DNA of 64,000 bases from Candidatus Eiseniibacteriota bacterium (GTDB lineage: Bacteria; Eisenbacteria; RBG-16-71-46; CAIMUX01). The DNA is taken from contig JACKCR010000011.1 of NCBI GenBank assembly GCA_020633975.1, forward strand, positions 1 through 64,000, written 5' to 3'. Numbering within the stretch: position 1 is the first letter of the stretch; every line of letters begins with the position of its first letter. Positions 27,012-35,722 of this stretch are shown here, piece after piece. A program made the position numbers and the translations under genes. The notes under the pieces are model-generated. The model saw nothing but the letters and a program-made list of their open reading frames with translations, was not told the DNA's origin and made no database searches.

Positions 27012-27526
27012 ATGTCTGCACGTCTCGAAGACCTCACTTGGCTGGAAGCGGAGGCGCTTCTCACTCGGCGCGAGATCTCGTCGTCGACGTTTGCACGAGC
27101 TTGGCACGGTTCGGTCCACGACGCTTCTATGCGCTCAATACGGGTGTTTCCACGGTTCGCGCTCTCGCACCCGCGGTCGATCTTCTCGCGCGGGAGAACA
27201 TCACGCTCCGGTTCACGGACATCCTCGCGATTCTGGGGCCGGTGGAGGCGGAGATCTGCGAGCAGGAAGGCGGAACCCACGCGGACGAGAGCGAGACATC
27301 GATGATGCTCCATCTTGCGCCGGACCGCGTTGCGATGGAGTTCGCGGTGAAGGACTACGATCCCAAACCGGGCCTGACGCGCGTTCCGGGCACGGAGAAG
27401 GGGTACTCGCCTACCGGCATCTTCGGGGATCCGACACTCGCGACGGAAGCGAAGGGCAAGCGGCTCGTTCAGGCACTGGTCGACGGAATCGTCTGGGAAA
27501 TCGAGTCGTTGCGCGGTTCTGTGTAG
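27012..27526 (+). pseudogene. Creatininase-family gene with internal deletion and frameshift
   Basis: The frame from ATG 27012 begins like the family (MSARLEDLTWLEAEALLT) but runs out of homology after about 18 residues. The rest of the protein is readable only in another frame (from about 27070 to TAG 27526): ARDLVVDVCTSLARFG, FYALNTGVSTVRAL, GGTHADESETSMML, GYSPTGIFGDPTLAT. This is the C-terminal two-thirds of the creatininase fold. About 60 residues that normally carry the metal-binding EHGxHLPxxxD region are absent, and the join near 27060-27075 changes frame. An inactivating internal deletion is the simplest reading. Confidence 0.8.
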
Positions 27527-27673
27527 AAAGAGTCGACCGACGCGATCGCGAGGACGGGTGACAAAAACCGGCCAGGGCGTCACCGCGAACCGGCTGCGAA
27601 CCCTCCAGAGGAGACTATCTTGGATCGAAGATGAGTCTGTCGGGATTGTCCCGAATCGAAACGGGAGGATGCT

Positions 27674-28354
27674 ATGTACAGCCTTCGTTCCAAACGCCTC
27701 GCACCTACACTGGCTTTCGTTCTCGCGGCGACCATGGCCTCCGGGTCCGTCTCGCTTGCGGGAAGTGATCCCCCCCTGGAGTCGGAAGACGAACACGACG
27801 TGGATCGCCGCAGCGACGACGGTTCCACCGCGCCGTGGTACTTCGAACCTGGCCGTCGCCTTCGCGTGCAGAACGGCGAAGACTGGATCGTGGGAAAGAT
27901 CGAAGCCGCAAACCCTGGGACCGTCGTGCTCGCGGTCGCCGACACGGATTCCCTGGTGGAAGTCTCGACCGTCGCAACACGGATCCAGGCGCAGGTGGGG
28001 AGCGAGTCGCACGTAGGACTCGGAGTTGCCGCGGGGATGGTGTTCGGGGCTCTCGTCGGCTCGAGTCTGGGTGCCTCGTCAGGGGAGTCTGGATCGCTCG
28101 ACTCGGCGTTCGGCGCGATCGGTGGATTCGGTGCCGGACTGATTCTCGGCGGCGTCACAGGAGCGTTCGTCGGCGCGGCCGCGCAGACTCCGATCTGGGA
28201 TGACGTGTACCCTCCATCGCTGGTCGACGGATCCATGCGCTCGACACGGCTCGGCTCCGATCCCCGCTGGATGTGGGAGCAGGAAAGTGTCACCGATCGG
28301 TCGCTCACCGAAGAGCACCGGTACGAGGTCCGCTTGGGCATTCTCGACTGGTGA
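27674..28354 (+). CDS. Exported protein with glycine-zipper segment
   Basis: The product is 226 aa. The ATG at 27674 has GGGAGG five bases upstream. Residues 1-29 are a signal peptide (LAPTLAFVLAATMASGSVS, cleavage near SLA-G). An acidic linker follows, then a small beta-domain (GRRLRVQNGEDWIVGKIEA, about 60-105), then a Gly/Ala-rich hydrophobic hairpin (LGVAAGMVFGALVGSSLG and FGAGLILGGVTGAFVGAA, about 115-160) typical of glycine-zipper membrane insertion. The C-terminus is soluble. The function is unknown; an envelope location is inferred. It is a single-gene unit. Confidence 0.65.
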   Translation: MYSLRSKRLAPTLAFVLAATMASGSVSLAGSDPPLESEDEHDVDRRSDDGSTAPWYFEPGRRLRVQNGEDWIVGKIEAANPGTVVLAVADTDSLVEVSTVATRIQAQVGSESHVGLGVAAGMVFGALVGSSLGASSGESGSLDSAFGAIGGFGAGLILGGVTGAFVGAAAQTPIWDDVYPPSLVDGSMRSTRLGSDPRWMWEQESVTDRSLTEEHRYEVRLGILDW

Positions 28355-28682
28355 CCATGCGTCCGCACGGCTCCCCCCTCGCCATGCCTTCCCAATGTTG
28401 ATCGATGTCGCACCCGTCTCCTCGGCTATGGTCAGGCGATCCCCCCGAAGGCCGTAGTCCTGCTCGGACGTGACTCCCTGTCCGCCTTCCTACGGGACCG
28501 ACGTTCCAACGATCTAGAGCACAAAGGGCTGCATCGTCTCGGGATCCCCTTACTCGAAACGCGTTGACCTGAACCGACTTGAGAAGGAAGCATGGGTCTT
28601 GCGGAACGACCGGGGCGGTGTCCTCGGAGGCTCCCTCCGCGAGTTCCCCAGTCCCGCTGGGACCCCCAAGGAGGACCACATC
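28355..28682. other. Intergenic region before the oxidoreductase operon
   Basis: This 328-base stretch contains no convincing gene. It ends in AAGGAGGACCACATC, the ribosome site for the oxidoreductase. A TTGACC at 28564-28569 could be a -35 box, but no good -10 follows at normal spacing. Otherwise nothing is recognised. Confidence 0.4.
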
Positions 28683-30065
28683 ATGGCGAAGGCCAAAGAG
28701 AGACCGAAGCCGATCCTACTGCCCCAGCTCTGCAAGGGGTGTGGCCGCTGCATCGAGGCATGCCCCCGTGGATGCATCCAGATGGGGACCGAAATCGACC
28801 AGGAATCCGGCCTCGTGCCCGTCGTGGTGGATCGGGAGACCTGCAACGCCTGTGGTCTCTGCATCACGGCCTGTCCGGAGCCGTACGGTCTCAACACGAT
28901 CGAGTACGAACTCGAGGATCCCAAGCACCTCTTCGGTGAGGGAGTGGCGAAGCCGGTCACGCCAGACCAGCCGAGCGAGCGGATCCCGCTTCCCAAGGTG
29001 CAGCCGATGGTTCTCAAGGGGAACTACGCCGCGGCGATCGGCGCGATCCTCGCGGGCTGCCGGCACGTGTTCGGGTACCCGATCACTCCGTCCACCGAAG
29101 GCGCGGAGCTGATGGCGAAGGTGCTTCCTCAGCTGGACGGCGTCTTCCTCCAGGCGGTGAGTGAAGTCGCGACCGTGAACCATCTCTACGGATGCGCGGG
29201 TGCGGGCCTGCCCTGTATGACGTTCACGAGTTCGCCGGGCTTCAGCCTCATGTTGGAGGGCATCTCCTACATGATCGGTGCGGAAGTCCCCGCCGTGTTC
29301 GTCAACGTGATGCGCGGTGGACCTGGCCTTGGCAACATCGGCCCGGAACAGGCGGACATCAAGCTCGGTTGCCGCGGGCTCGGTCACGGCAACACCCATG
29401 CGATCATCCTTGCACCGACCAATCCTCAAGAGATGCTCGACCTCTCGATGGAAGCGTTCCGTCTCGCGTTCGAGTATCGGAACCCGGTCTTCATCTTCGG
29501 TGACGGTTATCTCGGCCAGATGACCGGGCGCGTCCAGCTCCCGGAGACGATGATCCGCCCCGGGATCCCCGGTTGGGCCGTCTACGGCGACGAAGCGCAT
29601 CGTCACAACCTCATCAACTCGATCGACCTGATCGAAGTCGACCTCGAGAAGAGGAACGAAGCTCTCAACGAGAAGTACGCGCGGATGCAGGCGAACGAAC
29701 AGCGTTCCTCGTCCTTCCGTGCCGACGACGCCGAACTCCTCGTCATCGCATGCAACACGCCTGCTCGAATGGCGAAGGGTGCGGTGGAGCGGCTCCGCCG
29801 CGAAGGAATGCCGGTTGGACTCTTCACTCCGCTCACACTCTGGCCGTTCCCGATCGACGCACTGAAGCCTCTCCTCGGGCACGCGAAGAAGGTGCTGGTG
29901 GTGGAAGCCAGCGCCGGTCAGCTGGAAGACGAGCTCCGTCTCGCTCTCAGCCACGCGGACATCACCGGCATCGAGATCTCGCATCTCCGCCACATGGGCG
30001 GCGTCCTTCCACAGGAAGGCGAGATCGTGGACAAGGTGCACGAAGTTCTGGAGGTGACGGCATGA
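28683..30065 (+). CDS. vorB: 2-oxoacid:ferredoxin oxidoreductase, fused ferredoxin and alpha subunit (VorB-like)
   Basis: The product is 460 aa. The ATG at 28683 follows AAGGAGG, which rejects the longer frame from 28599. Residues 15-60 carry two 4Fe-4S clusters (CKGCGRCIEACPRGC and CNACGLCITACP), equivalent to the delta ferredoxin subunit. The remainder is a VorB/KorA-type alpha subunit: FGYPITPSTEGAEL, AVSEVATVNHLYGCAGAG, TSSPGFSLMLEGISY, VNVMRGGPGLGNIGP. The enzyme oxidatively decarboxylates a 2-oxoacid (branched-chain, or possibly 2-oxoglutarate) to an acyl-CoA and reduces ferredoxin in the cytoplasm. Its stop overlaps the next start (ATGA), so the subunits are translationally coupled. 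Substrate is assigned by similarity only. Confidence 0.88.
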   Translation: MAKAKERPKPILLPQLCKGCGRCIEACPRGCIQMGTEIDQESGLVPVVVDRETCNACGLCITACPEPYGLNTIEYELEDPKHLFGEGVAKPVTPDQPSERIPLPKVQPMVLKGNYAAAIGAILAGCRHVFGYPITPSTEGAELMAKVLPQLDGVFLQAVSEVATVNHLYGCAGAGLPCMTFTSSPGFSLMLEGISYMIGAEVPAVFVNVMRGGPGLGNIGPEQADIKLGCRGLGHGNTHAIILAPTNPQEMLDLSMEAFRLAFEYRNPVFIFGDGYLGQMTGRVQLPETMIRPGIPGWAVYGDEAHRHNLINSIDLIEVDLEKRNEALNEKYARMQANEQRSSSFRADDAELLVIACNTPARMAKGAVERLRREGMPVGLFTPLTLWPFPIDALKPLLGHAKKVLVVEASAGQLEDELRLALSHADITGIEISHLRHMGGVLPQEGEIVDKVHEVLEVTA

Positions 30066-31531
30066 GCACGGAGACCAAAGGCACCGCCTTCTTCCAGCAC
30101 TTCGATCGCCATGCCCACGGCAAGGGGCTGAAGGGTGCGTCCACCCACTACTGTCCGGGCTGTGGCCACGGGCTCATCCACAAGTACCTGGCAGACGCGA
30201 TCACCGAGCTCGGGATCCAGGATCGCACCATCGCGATCTCTCCGGTCGGCTGCAGCGTCTTCCTCTATTACTACTTCGACGTCGGAAACACCCAGGCTGC
30301 GCACGGCCGCGCCCCCGCGGTCGGTCTCGGGCACAAACTCGCGAATCCGGAATCGATCGTCGTCAGCTATCAGGGCGACGGAGACCTCGCCTCGATCGGC
30401 ATGGCCGAGATCATGCACGCCGCGCAGCTCGGCATTCCGATCAGCGTGATCTTCGTGAACAACGCGATCTACGGAATGACGGGCGGGCAGATGGCGCCGA
30501 CCACGCTCCCCGGGATGAAGTCGACGACGTCGCCGTTCGGCCGTGGGGCGATGGAAGGTCCGCCGACCAAGATGGCGGAGTTGATCGCACAGCTCGAAGC
30601 GCCGGTCTACGTCGAGCGGACCGCGCTCTTCGACCAGCGCACGCGCAAGGCAACACAGAAGGCGATCAAGAAGATCCTCCAGCTCCAGATGGAGGGACGA
30701 GGCTTCGGGTTCGTCGAAGTGCTTTCCGAATGTCCCACCCACCTCAAGATGACTCCGACGGATGCAGAGGAGTGGGTGAAGAACGAGATGACGAAGTACT
30801 TCCCGATCGGGAAGCTCAAGGACGAGACGCGGGATCCTTGGTTCCACCTCGAAAAGCCGACCTTCGACCCCGAGCGGATCACCAAAGTGCTCGAGGCGAG
30901 CGCCGAAGCCCCGCCACGTCACTGCAAGACCTTCCCGGGACACCTCGACGAGGTGGACGTCGCGCTCAAGCTCGCGGGCGCGGGTGGAGACGGCGCGCAG
31001 ACCGCCGCGCTGCTGCTCGCGAAGTCGGCGATCCACGAAGGGTTCGACGCAACGCACATCCCGAGCTACGGCCCCGAGTCGCGAGGGGGAACGTCATACG
31101 CCGACGTCCACATCGCGAAGGAGGAAGTGCTCTCCCCGGCTTCGCCGCGGCCACACGTCCTGATCGCGTTCAACGCTCCGAGCCTCGCGAAGTTTGGCCC
31201 GACGGTGCGGGAGAACGGGATCATCGTCTACGACTCTTCCGTCGTATCCGACGTACCCAAGGAACTACCCAAGGGAGTCAAGGTCTTCGGCGTTCCGTGC
31301 GCCGAGATCGCGATCAGCCTCGGCCGTCCCGTGGTGAAGAACGTTGTCGCGCTGGGTGCGCTCCAGGAAGCGACCGCGATCCTCAGCGAGGAGACGCTTC
31401 TCCACTCGATCCGGGAAGCGCTCGCCGGCAAGTGCGCGATGATCCCGGTGAACGAAGAGGCGTTCCAGTGGGGCGTGCGCTCGGTGCGCGAGGGGTTCAC
31501 GCACCTTCCGGAAGCGGAGGTGGGGAAGTAG
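30062..31531 (+). CDS. vorA: 2-oxoacid:ferredoxin oxidoreductase, fused beta and gamma subunits (VorA/VorC-like)
   Basis: The product is 489 aa. The ATG at 30062 overlaps the preceding TGA. Residues about 25-270 are the thiamine-diphosphate beta subunit: HYCPGCGHGLIHKYLAD, SPVGCSVFLYYYFDV, SYQGDGDLASIGMAE (the GDG metal/ThDP motif) and FVNNAIYGMTGGQMAPTT. After a linker near 275-300, residues 305-480 are a gamma subunit: LKLAGAGGDGAQTAALLLA, PSYGPESRGGTSYADVHI. In many organisms beta and gamma are separate genes. Together with the upstream gene this gives all four modules. A hairpin terminator follows. Either branched-chain 2-oxoacids or 2-oxoglutarate could be the substrate. Confidence 0.88.
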   Translation: MSTETKGTAFFQHFDRHAHGKGLKGASTHYCPGCGHGLIHKYLADAITELGIQDRTIAISPVGCSVFLYYYFDVGNTQAAHGRAPAVGLGHKLANPESIVVSYQGDGDLASIGMAEIMHAAQLGIPISVIFVNNAIYGMTGGQMAPTTLPGMKSTTSPFGRGAMEGPPTKMAELIAQLEAPVYVERTALFDQRTRKATQKAIKKILQLQMEGRGFGFVEVLSECPTHLKMTPTDAEEWVKNEMTKYFPIGKLKDETRDPWFHLEKPTFDPERITKVLEASAEAPPRHCKTFPGHLDEVDVALKLAGAGGDGAQTAALLLAKSAIHEGFDATHIPSYGPESRGGTSYADVHIAKEEVLSPASPRPHVLIAFNAPSLAKFGPTVRENGIIVYDSSVVSDVPKELPKGVKVFGVPCAEIAISLGRPVVKNVVALGALQEATAILSEETLLHSIREALAGKCAMIPVNEEAFQWGVRSVREGFTHLPEAEVGK

Positions 31532-31564
31532 GCCGACTCCACGCACGTGACGTCGTGAGCGAGG

Positions 31565-31598
31565 AAACGCCGACCCGAGATGGGCCGGCGTTTCGTTT
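31565..31598 (+). terminator. Intrinsic terminator of the oxidoreductase operon
   Basis: AAACGCCG-A-CCC pairs with GGG-C-CGGCGTTT around a short loop and is followed by a T-rich tail (TTTCGTTT). It lies 34 bases after the stop of the beta/gamma gene and 124 bases before the end of the convergent minus-strand gene. Confidence 0.7.
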
Positions 31599-31721
31599 GG
31601 TGGTGCTATGGTGGTGCTTGGCAGCGGTAGCTCGCGCGTCCGGCCCGGACGGTGCACCGGATGTCGGGGGGCTAGGCGTCGATCCTGACGCAGGGCCCGG
31701 GCCGTTTGCGCGCCTCGCATG

Positions 31722-32813
31722 TCACCGGACGAGTACGACTCGTTCCGTGACCTCCGACTGCGTGGTCCTCAGCCGGACGAGGTAGAGACCTGCAGAGACT
31801 TTGCGACCGAGTCCGTCGCTTCCGTTCCACGTGACCTCGTGGTCTCGGGCCTCCAGGCGCCCGTTCACGAGCTGGGAGACTCTGCGACCCGACGTATCGA
31901 AGACACTGAGATCGACCGGCCCGGCCTCGGACAGCCGGAAGCGAAGTGTTGTCGCGAGGTGGAACGGATTCGGTTGGCACTCGACTCCGAGAAGGGTCGT
32001 GGCCGTGTCGGTGCCGTCTAGTCCCGCAGGGACGAAGTAGGGATACTCGAGGTTCAGCTCGTCGGTGTCTTCGATGTAGATGTCGTCGATGTAGAGCGGT
32101 CCGACGACTCCCTGGCCTCCGCCCGTCTTCACGTAGAACGTACGTAGGTCATTGGCACGGGTGCCATTTCGGAACCCGAACACATCGAGCTCCTCCGCGC
32201 TGAGCTTGTCGCTTTCGAGCGCGGGGAGCCCATCCCTCGTGTGCATCCAGACCTGAATCTGATCGGCTTCGTTGTCCAGGTACATCCAACAGCTGTACCA
32301 CCGGCCTTCTTCCAACGGAGTCAGCACCCTGTAGGTTCCGTCGTCGTTCACCCGGATCTCCGTCGGCGCGTTCGTCACGCTCAGTTCTGCCTCGAAGTGA
32401 TCGAACCGATCCGGAGAGAAGAGGTCCGACATCCCGAACGACGCGCTGAGTTGACTACCGAGACGGAAGCGGAAGAAGAGCATTCTCTTCGTCCCCTCGG
32501 TGACGATCAGCTCCCGGTGCAGATTCGAGGAGTCGGTGGTGATGGACAGAACTTGGTTCACGTCCCAGATCGGGTCCACGTCGACGATGCTCGTGCTACT
32601 CGTTGCTTGCCAACCTGCCTGCTCGTCGATCGGGCCGAGCGCCAGACTCTCGAAGTCCTCGACCAGAGTGAAGTCCGCACGTGCGCAACTCGCGTGCACC
32701 GAGAGTAGAAAGGGGACAGCGAGGAGGAGACACCGCACGAGGCTTGCTAGGGAAGAGGCTCTATGTGAGTGGGTGGAAGAAGAAGGATCGGTCCAAGGAC
32801 TACGGATGCTCAT
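31722..32813 (-). CDS. Secreted beta-rich protein with FlgD-like tail
   Basis: The product is 363 aa from ATG 32813. The signal peptide is preceded by a 28-residue polar stretch (hydrophobic core LVRCLLLAVPFLLSV, cleavage near ARA-D). Residues about 48-260 look like a jelly-roll (FTLVEDFESLALG, WYSCWMYLDNEADQIQVWM, LYIDDIYIED), similar in style to carbohydrate-binding or LamG-type sandwiches. The last 85 residues are a FlgD-like Ig/sorting module (CQPNPFHLATTLRF, FDTSGRRVSQLV, AGLYLVRL) ending in VVLVR. It is probably surface displayed. Function unknown; no operon partner. Confidence 0.7.
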   Translation of the reverse strand: MSIRSPWTDPSSSTHSHRASSLASLVRCLLLAVPFLLSVHASCARADFTLVEDFESLALGPIDEQAGWQATSSTSIVDVDPIWDVNQVLSITTDSSNLHRELIVTEGTKRMLFFRFRLGSQLSASFGMSDLFSPDRFDHFEAELSVTNAPTEIRVNDDGTYRVLTPLEEGRWYSCWMYLDNEADQIQVWMHTRDGLPALESDKLSAEELDVFGFRNGTRANDLRTFYVKTGGGQGVVGPLYIDDIYIEDTDELNLEYPYFVPAGLDGTDTATTLLGVECQPNPFHLATTLRFRLSEAGPVDLSVFDTSGRRVSQLVNGRLEARDHEVTWNGSDGLGRKVSAGLYLVRLRTTQSEVTERVVLVR

Positions 32814-33042
32814 CGTATACCTCCACGGTCGAGCTTCGTTGGCCCCTTTGAGTGGGTGGATCGATCAGTCCATGATCGGTTCCTCTACTTCGGACGGAAG
32901 GTGTTGGGCTGCGTTACAGACAACGTGAGAGTGTCGAGTGAAGAGGAGAAGGGTGAGACGTGATCCGTCGATGCGTTCGACTCGCAGATGAGCGAGCCGT
33001 TCGAGCGAGACGTCCGAGGGAGCTTTCCGAGAGTGTGAACGC

Positions 33043-34077
33043 TCAGTGCCCGCCAGGTCCTGGACCGGGAGGGTCGTGTCGCGGGCCGCCCGGGTTCTGT
33101 CGACCGGGATCGTCGGGTGGACCGCCGGGACCACGGATCTGGCCCGGGTCTGCATTCGGTCCGACCCCGGGCGCAGCGGCACCAGAAGGACCGACGATCT
33201 CTTCGAGACGCTCCAGCACGCGATCCGGCGCTCCATGGGCTCGCAGGTCTTGGAGGAGTTCGTCGATGACACGAGAGGTTCCGTTCGGATCGTCTCTTTG
33301 GAGTCGTGAGAGTTGGGAACCTAGTTCTTCGAGCGCAGAGTCCCGGAAACCGGAGGCCCATGCCTCCTCCACGACTCGAAGCGACTGATCCGCGGGAACC
33401 CCGGCTCCGACCATGCCTCCCAGCGCAAGAACCGGTGCGCGGGCCGAAACGAGGGAGAGATCTTGGTCGAGTGCGAGCTGCATCGACTTCATGACGTCTG
33501 CGTCCGGTACTCCCGCACCGAGCGCGTATGCGACGTCACCGACCATCTGACGTCGTCCCTCCCTCGTCTCTTCACTGGTTCGCGTTTCTGTTCGCGCCGT
33601 GGAGTCGAGCAGCTCTCCGGCGTGCACCAAGCGCGATTCGAACTCCGCTGCGACCGGCTCGATCCGGGCATAGGGAACGCCCTTCGCGAGACCTTGCAGG
33701 ATCCGGTCGATCGTGAGTTCGGCGGGAAGCTCTCGTGTCGCGAGTCGCTGAGCCCGGCTGATTTCGCCGGCGATCTCACGTTGTGAGAGCCCGGCGGCGT
33801 GGCCGCGGGTGAGGAACTCACCGAGGAGATCGGGATCGATTCCGTCGTTCACGGCCTCGAGAAGGTCGTTCCGCACATCGGTGGCCAGGGGGCTCTGGGC
33901 ATCGGGGAAGCAGGTCTCGAACGACCTGACAACGATATCGGGGAGCGTTGCTGCACTAGGCGTGGACATCGTGAGCGCAATCGCTGCGGCGATGCCGAAG
34001 CCGGTCAGTGCCCAGGTTCGCGCCCTCCGGAGGCGGCGGTCATCGGCATCGCCGGACTGCACAGGCAACGTGGACAT
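33043..34077 (-). CDS. Signal-anchored helical protein with Pro/Gly-rich tail
   Basis: The product is 344 aa. The ATG at 34077 has AAGGAG nine bases upstream, making it a better start than 34206 or 34095. A basic lead is followed by a hydrophobic segment (TWALTGFGIAAAIALTMS, about 20-38) as signal or anchor. Residues 50-300 are alpha-helical with repeated small motifs (DGIDPDLLGEFLTRG, KGVPYARIEPV, AGVPDADVMKSM, AGVPADQSLRVV), suggesting helical repeats of about 45-60 residues. The last 45 residues are Pro/Gly/Asp rich. It lies 126 bases after the beta-barrel-like gene and is likely the last gene of the ECF sigma operon. No family is recognised. Confidence 0.65.
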   Translation of the reverse strand: MSTLPVQSGDADDRRLRRARTWALTGFGIAAAIALTMSTPSAATLPDIVVRSFETCFPDAQSPLATDVRNDLLEAVNDGIDPDLLGEFLTRGHAAGLSQREIAGEISRAQRLATRELPAELTIDRILQGLAKGVPYARIEPVAAEFESRLVHAGELLDSTARTETRTSEETREGRRQMVGDVAYALGAGVPDADVMKSMQLALDQDLSLVSARAPVLALGGMVGAGVPADQSLRVVEEAWASGFRDSALEELGSQLSRLQRDDPNGTSRVIDELLQDLRAHGAPDRVLERLEEIVGPSGAAAPGVGPNADPGQIRGPGGPPDDPGRQNPGGPRHDPPGPGPGGH

Positions 34078-34202
34078 CGAGAGCCACTCCTTCATTCGTT
34101 CGGTTCGACGAAGTCTCCGTGTGAGGGTTACGCCGATCCCGGGGCGCAGGGCTAGTCCTTTGCCACAACGGGGCGCTCGATGACGGAATGTCCGATTGCT
34201 GG

Positions 34203-35720
34203 TCATCGAGACCCCCTGAGGTCGAGGACGCCGTTTCGGCCGCCAAAGCCGTCACTATCGTAGCGGGGTGCGTCGAGGGGAGTCGTCCAGACTCCGTCGA
34301 CCACGAACGCATAGCTGTAGACCCCCTCGGCGAGCGGGACCACACACTCCCACCTGCCGTCTCCGTCATCATCCGACAATGCAGTCGCTTCCGGGTCCCA
34401 CTGGTTGAATGTGCCCACGACGTGGACGGTCGACGCTCCCTGCGCGGGATGGAGAAACCGCACACCGCCCGTTACGATCACCGGGCGCCATCCGTGCGGA
34501 CGCGACGGGTTCCCGGTGGCGGAACGGTCATGTCGGGTCGTAGACGCTCCGTCTTCCGCGTCGAAGGCGTTCTCCAGGACCCTGCGGAGAATCTCGCGCG
34601 ACCGTATCTGCGCAGACGGATCGAGAGCCTCCGACTTCCGGCCGAAGTTAGCGACGAGCCCGACTCGCACTCGGATCTGATCGAACTCCAGTGCCGAGAC
34701 GTTCGAGGCTTGATGCACGGCTGCCGTTTCCAGCTCGACTCCGAAACGGGTCGACGCGGCGTGGCTCAATGCGAGCCCGAATCGGAGATAGGAGTCTCGA
34801 CGCTCCTCACCCGTGTCGATTGCCGGATCCACGGTCAGATCGAAGACGGCGTAGTCGTCGTACGCGCGACGCCCCCATGCGCCGTAGACGCGGAGGTCCG
34901 TCCTGTCCCAGAGCCGGTGTTGGCCAGCGACTAGGAGTTTTGGTCCGTCGTTGCGGACCGTGGGGTCGTTCGACTCGACTCGGTGCAGTCCGAGCGTGAG
35001 TTCGAGCCAGGACCGAGGCGAAAGCGGGAGGACCGCGCTTCCCAGGATGTCGAGATGCCGGTCGGACTGGTGATCATCGGACCCGAGTTCCAGGGATCGC
35101 GCTCCATAGGAGATCCACTGGTGTTCCGCTGTGGCCGCAAAGCCAACGGATGAGGTCCGGTAGATCCAGCTGAGAGCGACGGCGCCTTCGTCCGAATCGA
35201 AGATCGCCGCTTCCTCTCGACGGAAGAGCCCAGCGCTGGAGCGGAGCTGGAGTGTCTGGCGCGAACTCAACGTGCGGCCGATGCTTCCCGCACCGGACGC
35301 GCCGAAGTCGAGTGGCGGACCCTCACCGGTGTACGTCGAGACGAAGGCGCTGCCGAGAACGGAGCCGCGCACCCGAGATCGTGCCCTTCCTGGCCACTTC
35401 ACGCCTCCCTCCGCCTCGAGGGTCACGAACTCTGCGGCAGAGGGTCGCAGTGCCCCGAAGCCGTCGTCCGCCCAGACCTCACTATCGTGGCCCGACGACA
35501 ATGAGATCGACGCGCCAAGGAGATTCGACGAGCCGAGCGTCCGCGTCGCGGAGACGGGGAAGAGCACGGCGATCATGAGACCGATGGCGATCACCACCAC
35601 CGACCTCGGCCGTCCTGGCGTCGGGGCCGCCTTCGTGCGGGACGAGCGCGTCGGTCCCGCAGGGAGCGAACTCACGACGACGGCGGTGCCGATGTCGAAG
35701 CGGTCGAGCGCGTGCCTCAT
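34203..35720 (-). CDS. Outer-membrane beta-barrel-like protein with glycogen-binding domain
   Basis: The product is 505 aa. The ATG at 35720 begins 2 bases after the anti-sigma stop. A hydrophobic segment (VVVIAIGLMIAVLFPVSA) sits at about residues 40-57, late for a signal peptide, so a downstream GTG start is possible. Residues about 70-375 alternate in short amphipathic strands with aromatic ends (LELTLGLHRVE, LRVYGAWGRRAY, LRFGLALSHAAS, VRVGLVANFG), as in an outer-membrane barrel. Residues about 420-505 are an AMPK1_CBM/CBM48-like domain: VHVVGTFNQWDPEA, WECVVPLAEGVYSYAFVVDG, FGGRNGVLDL. The same domain ends the preceding anti-sigma protein, which suggests a shared ligand such as an alpha-glucan. 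Barrel and ligand are inferred. Confidence 0.7.
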   Translation of the reverse strand: MRHALDRFDIGTAVVVSSLPAGPTRSSRTKAAPTPGRPRSVVVIAIGLMIAVLFPVSATRTLGSSNLLGASISLSSGHDSEVWADDGFGALRPSAAEFVTLEAEGGVKWPGRARSRVRGSVLGSAFVSTYTGEGPPLDFGASGAGSIGRTLSSRQTLQLRSSAGLFRREEAAIFDSDEGAVALSWIYRTSSVGFAATAEHQWISYGARSLELGSDDHQSDRHLDILGSAVLPLSPRSWLELTLGLHRVESNDPTVRNDGPKLLVAGQHRLWDRTDLRVYGAWGRRAYDDYAVFDLTVDPAIDTGEERRDSYLRFGLALSHAASTRFGVELETAAVHQASNVSALEFDQIRVRVGLVANFGRKSEALDPSAQIRSREILRRVLENAFDAEDGASTTRHDRSATGNPSRPHGWRPVIVTGGVRFLHPAQGASTVHVVGTFNQWDPEATALSDDDGDGRWECVVPLAEGVYSYAFVVDGVWTTPLDAPRYDSDGFGGRNGVLDLRGSR

Positions 35721-35722
35721 GA

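Noticed and set aside
28564-28592. TTGACC as a sigma-70 promoter for the oxidoreductase operon
   Set aside because: No acceptable -10 hexamer lies 16-18 bases downstream, so it is only mentioned under the intergenic entry.
28716-30041. Long minus-strand open frame (441 codons) opposite the oxidoreductase alpha gene
   Set aside because: It is the mirror of a strong, motif-complete gene in high-GC DNA. The translation is Arg/His/Glu-rich without a recognisable domain.
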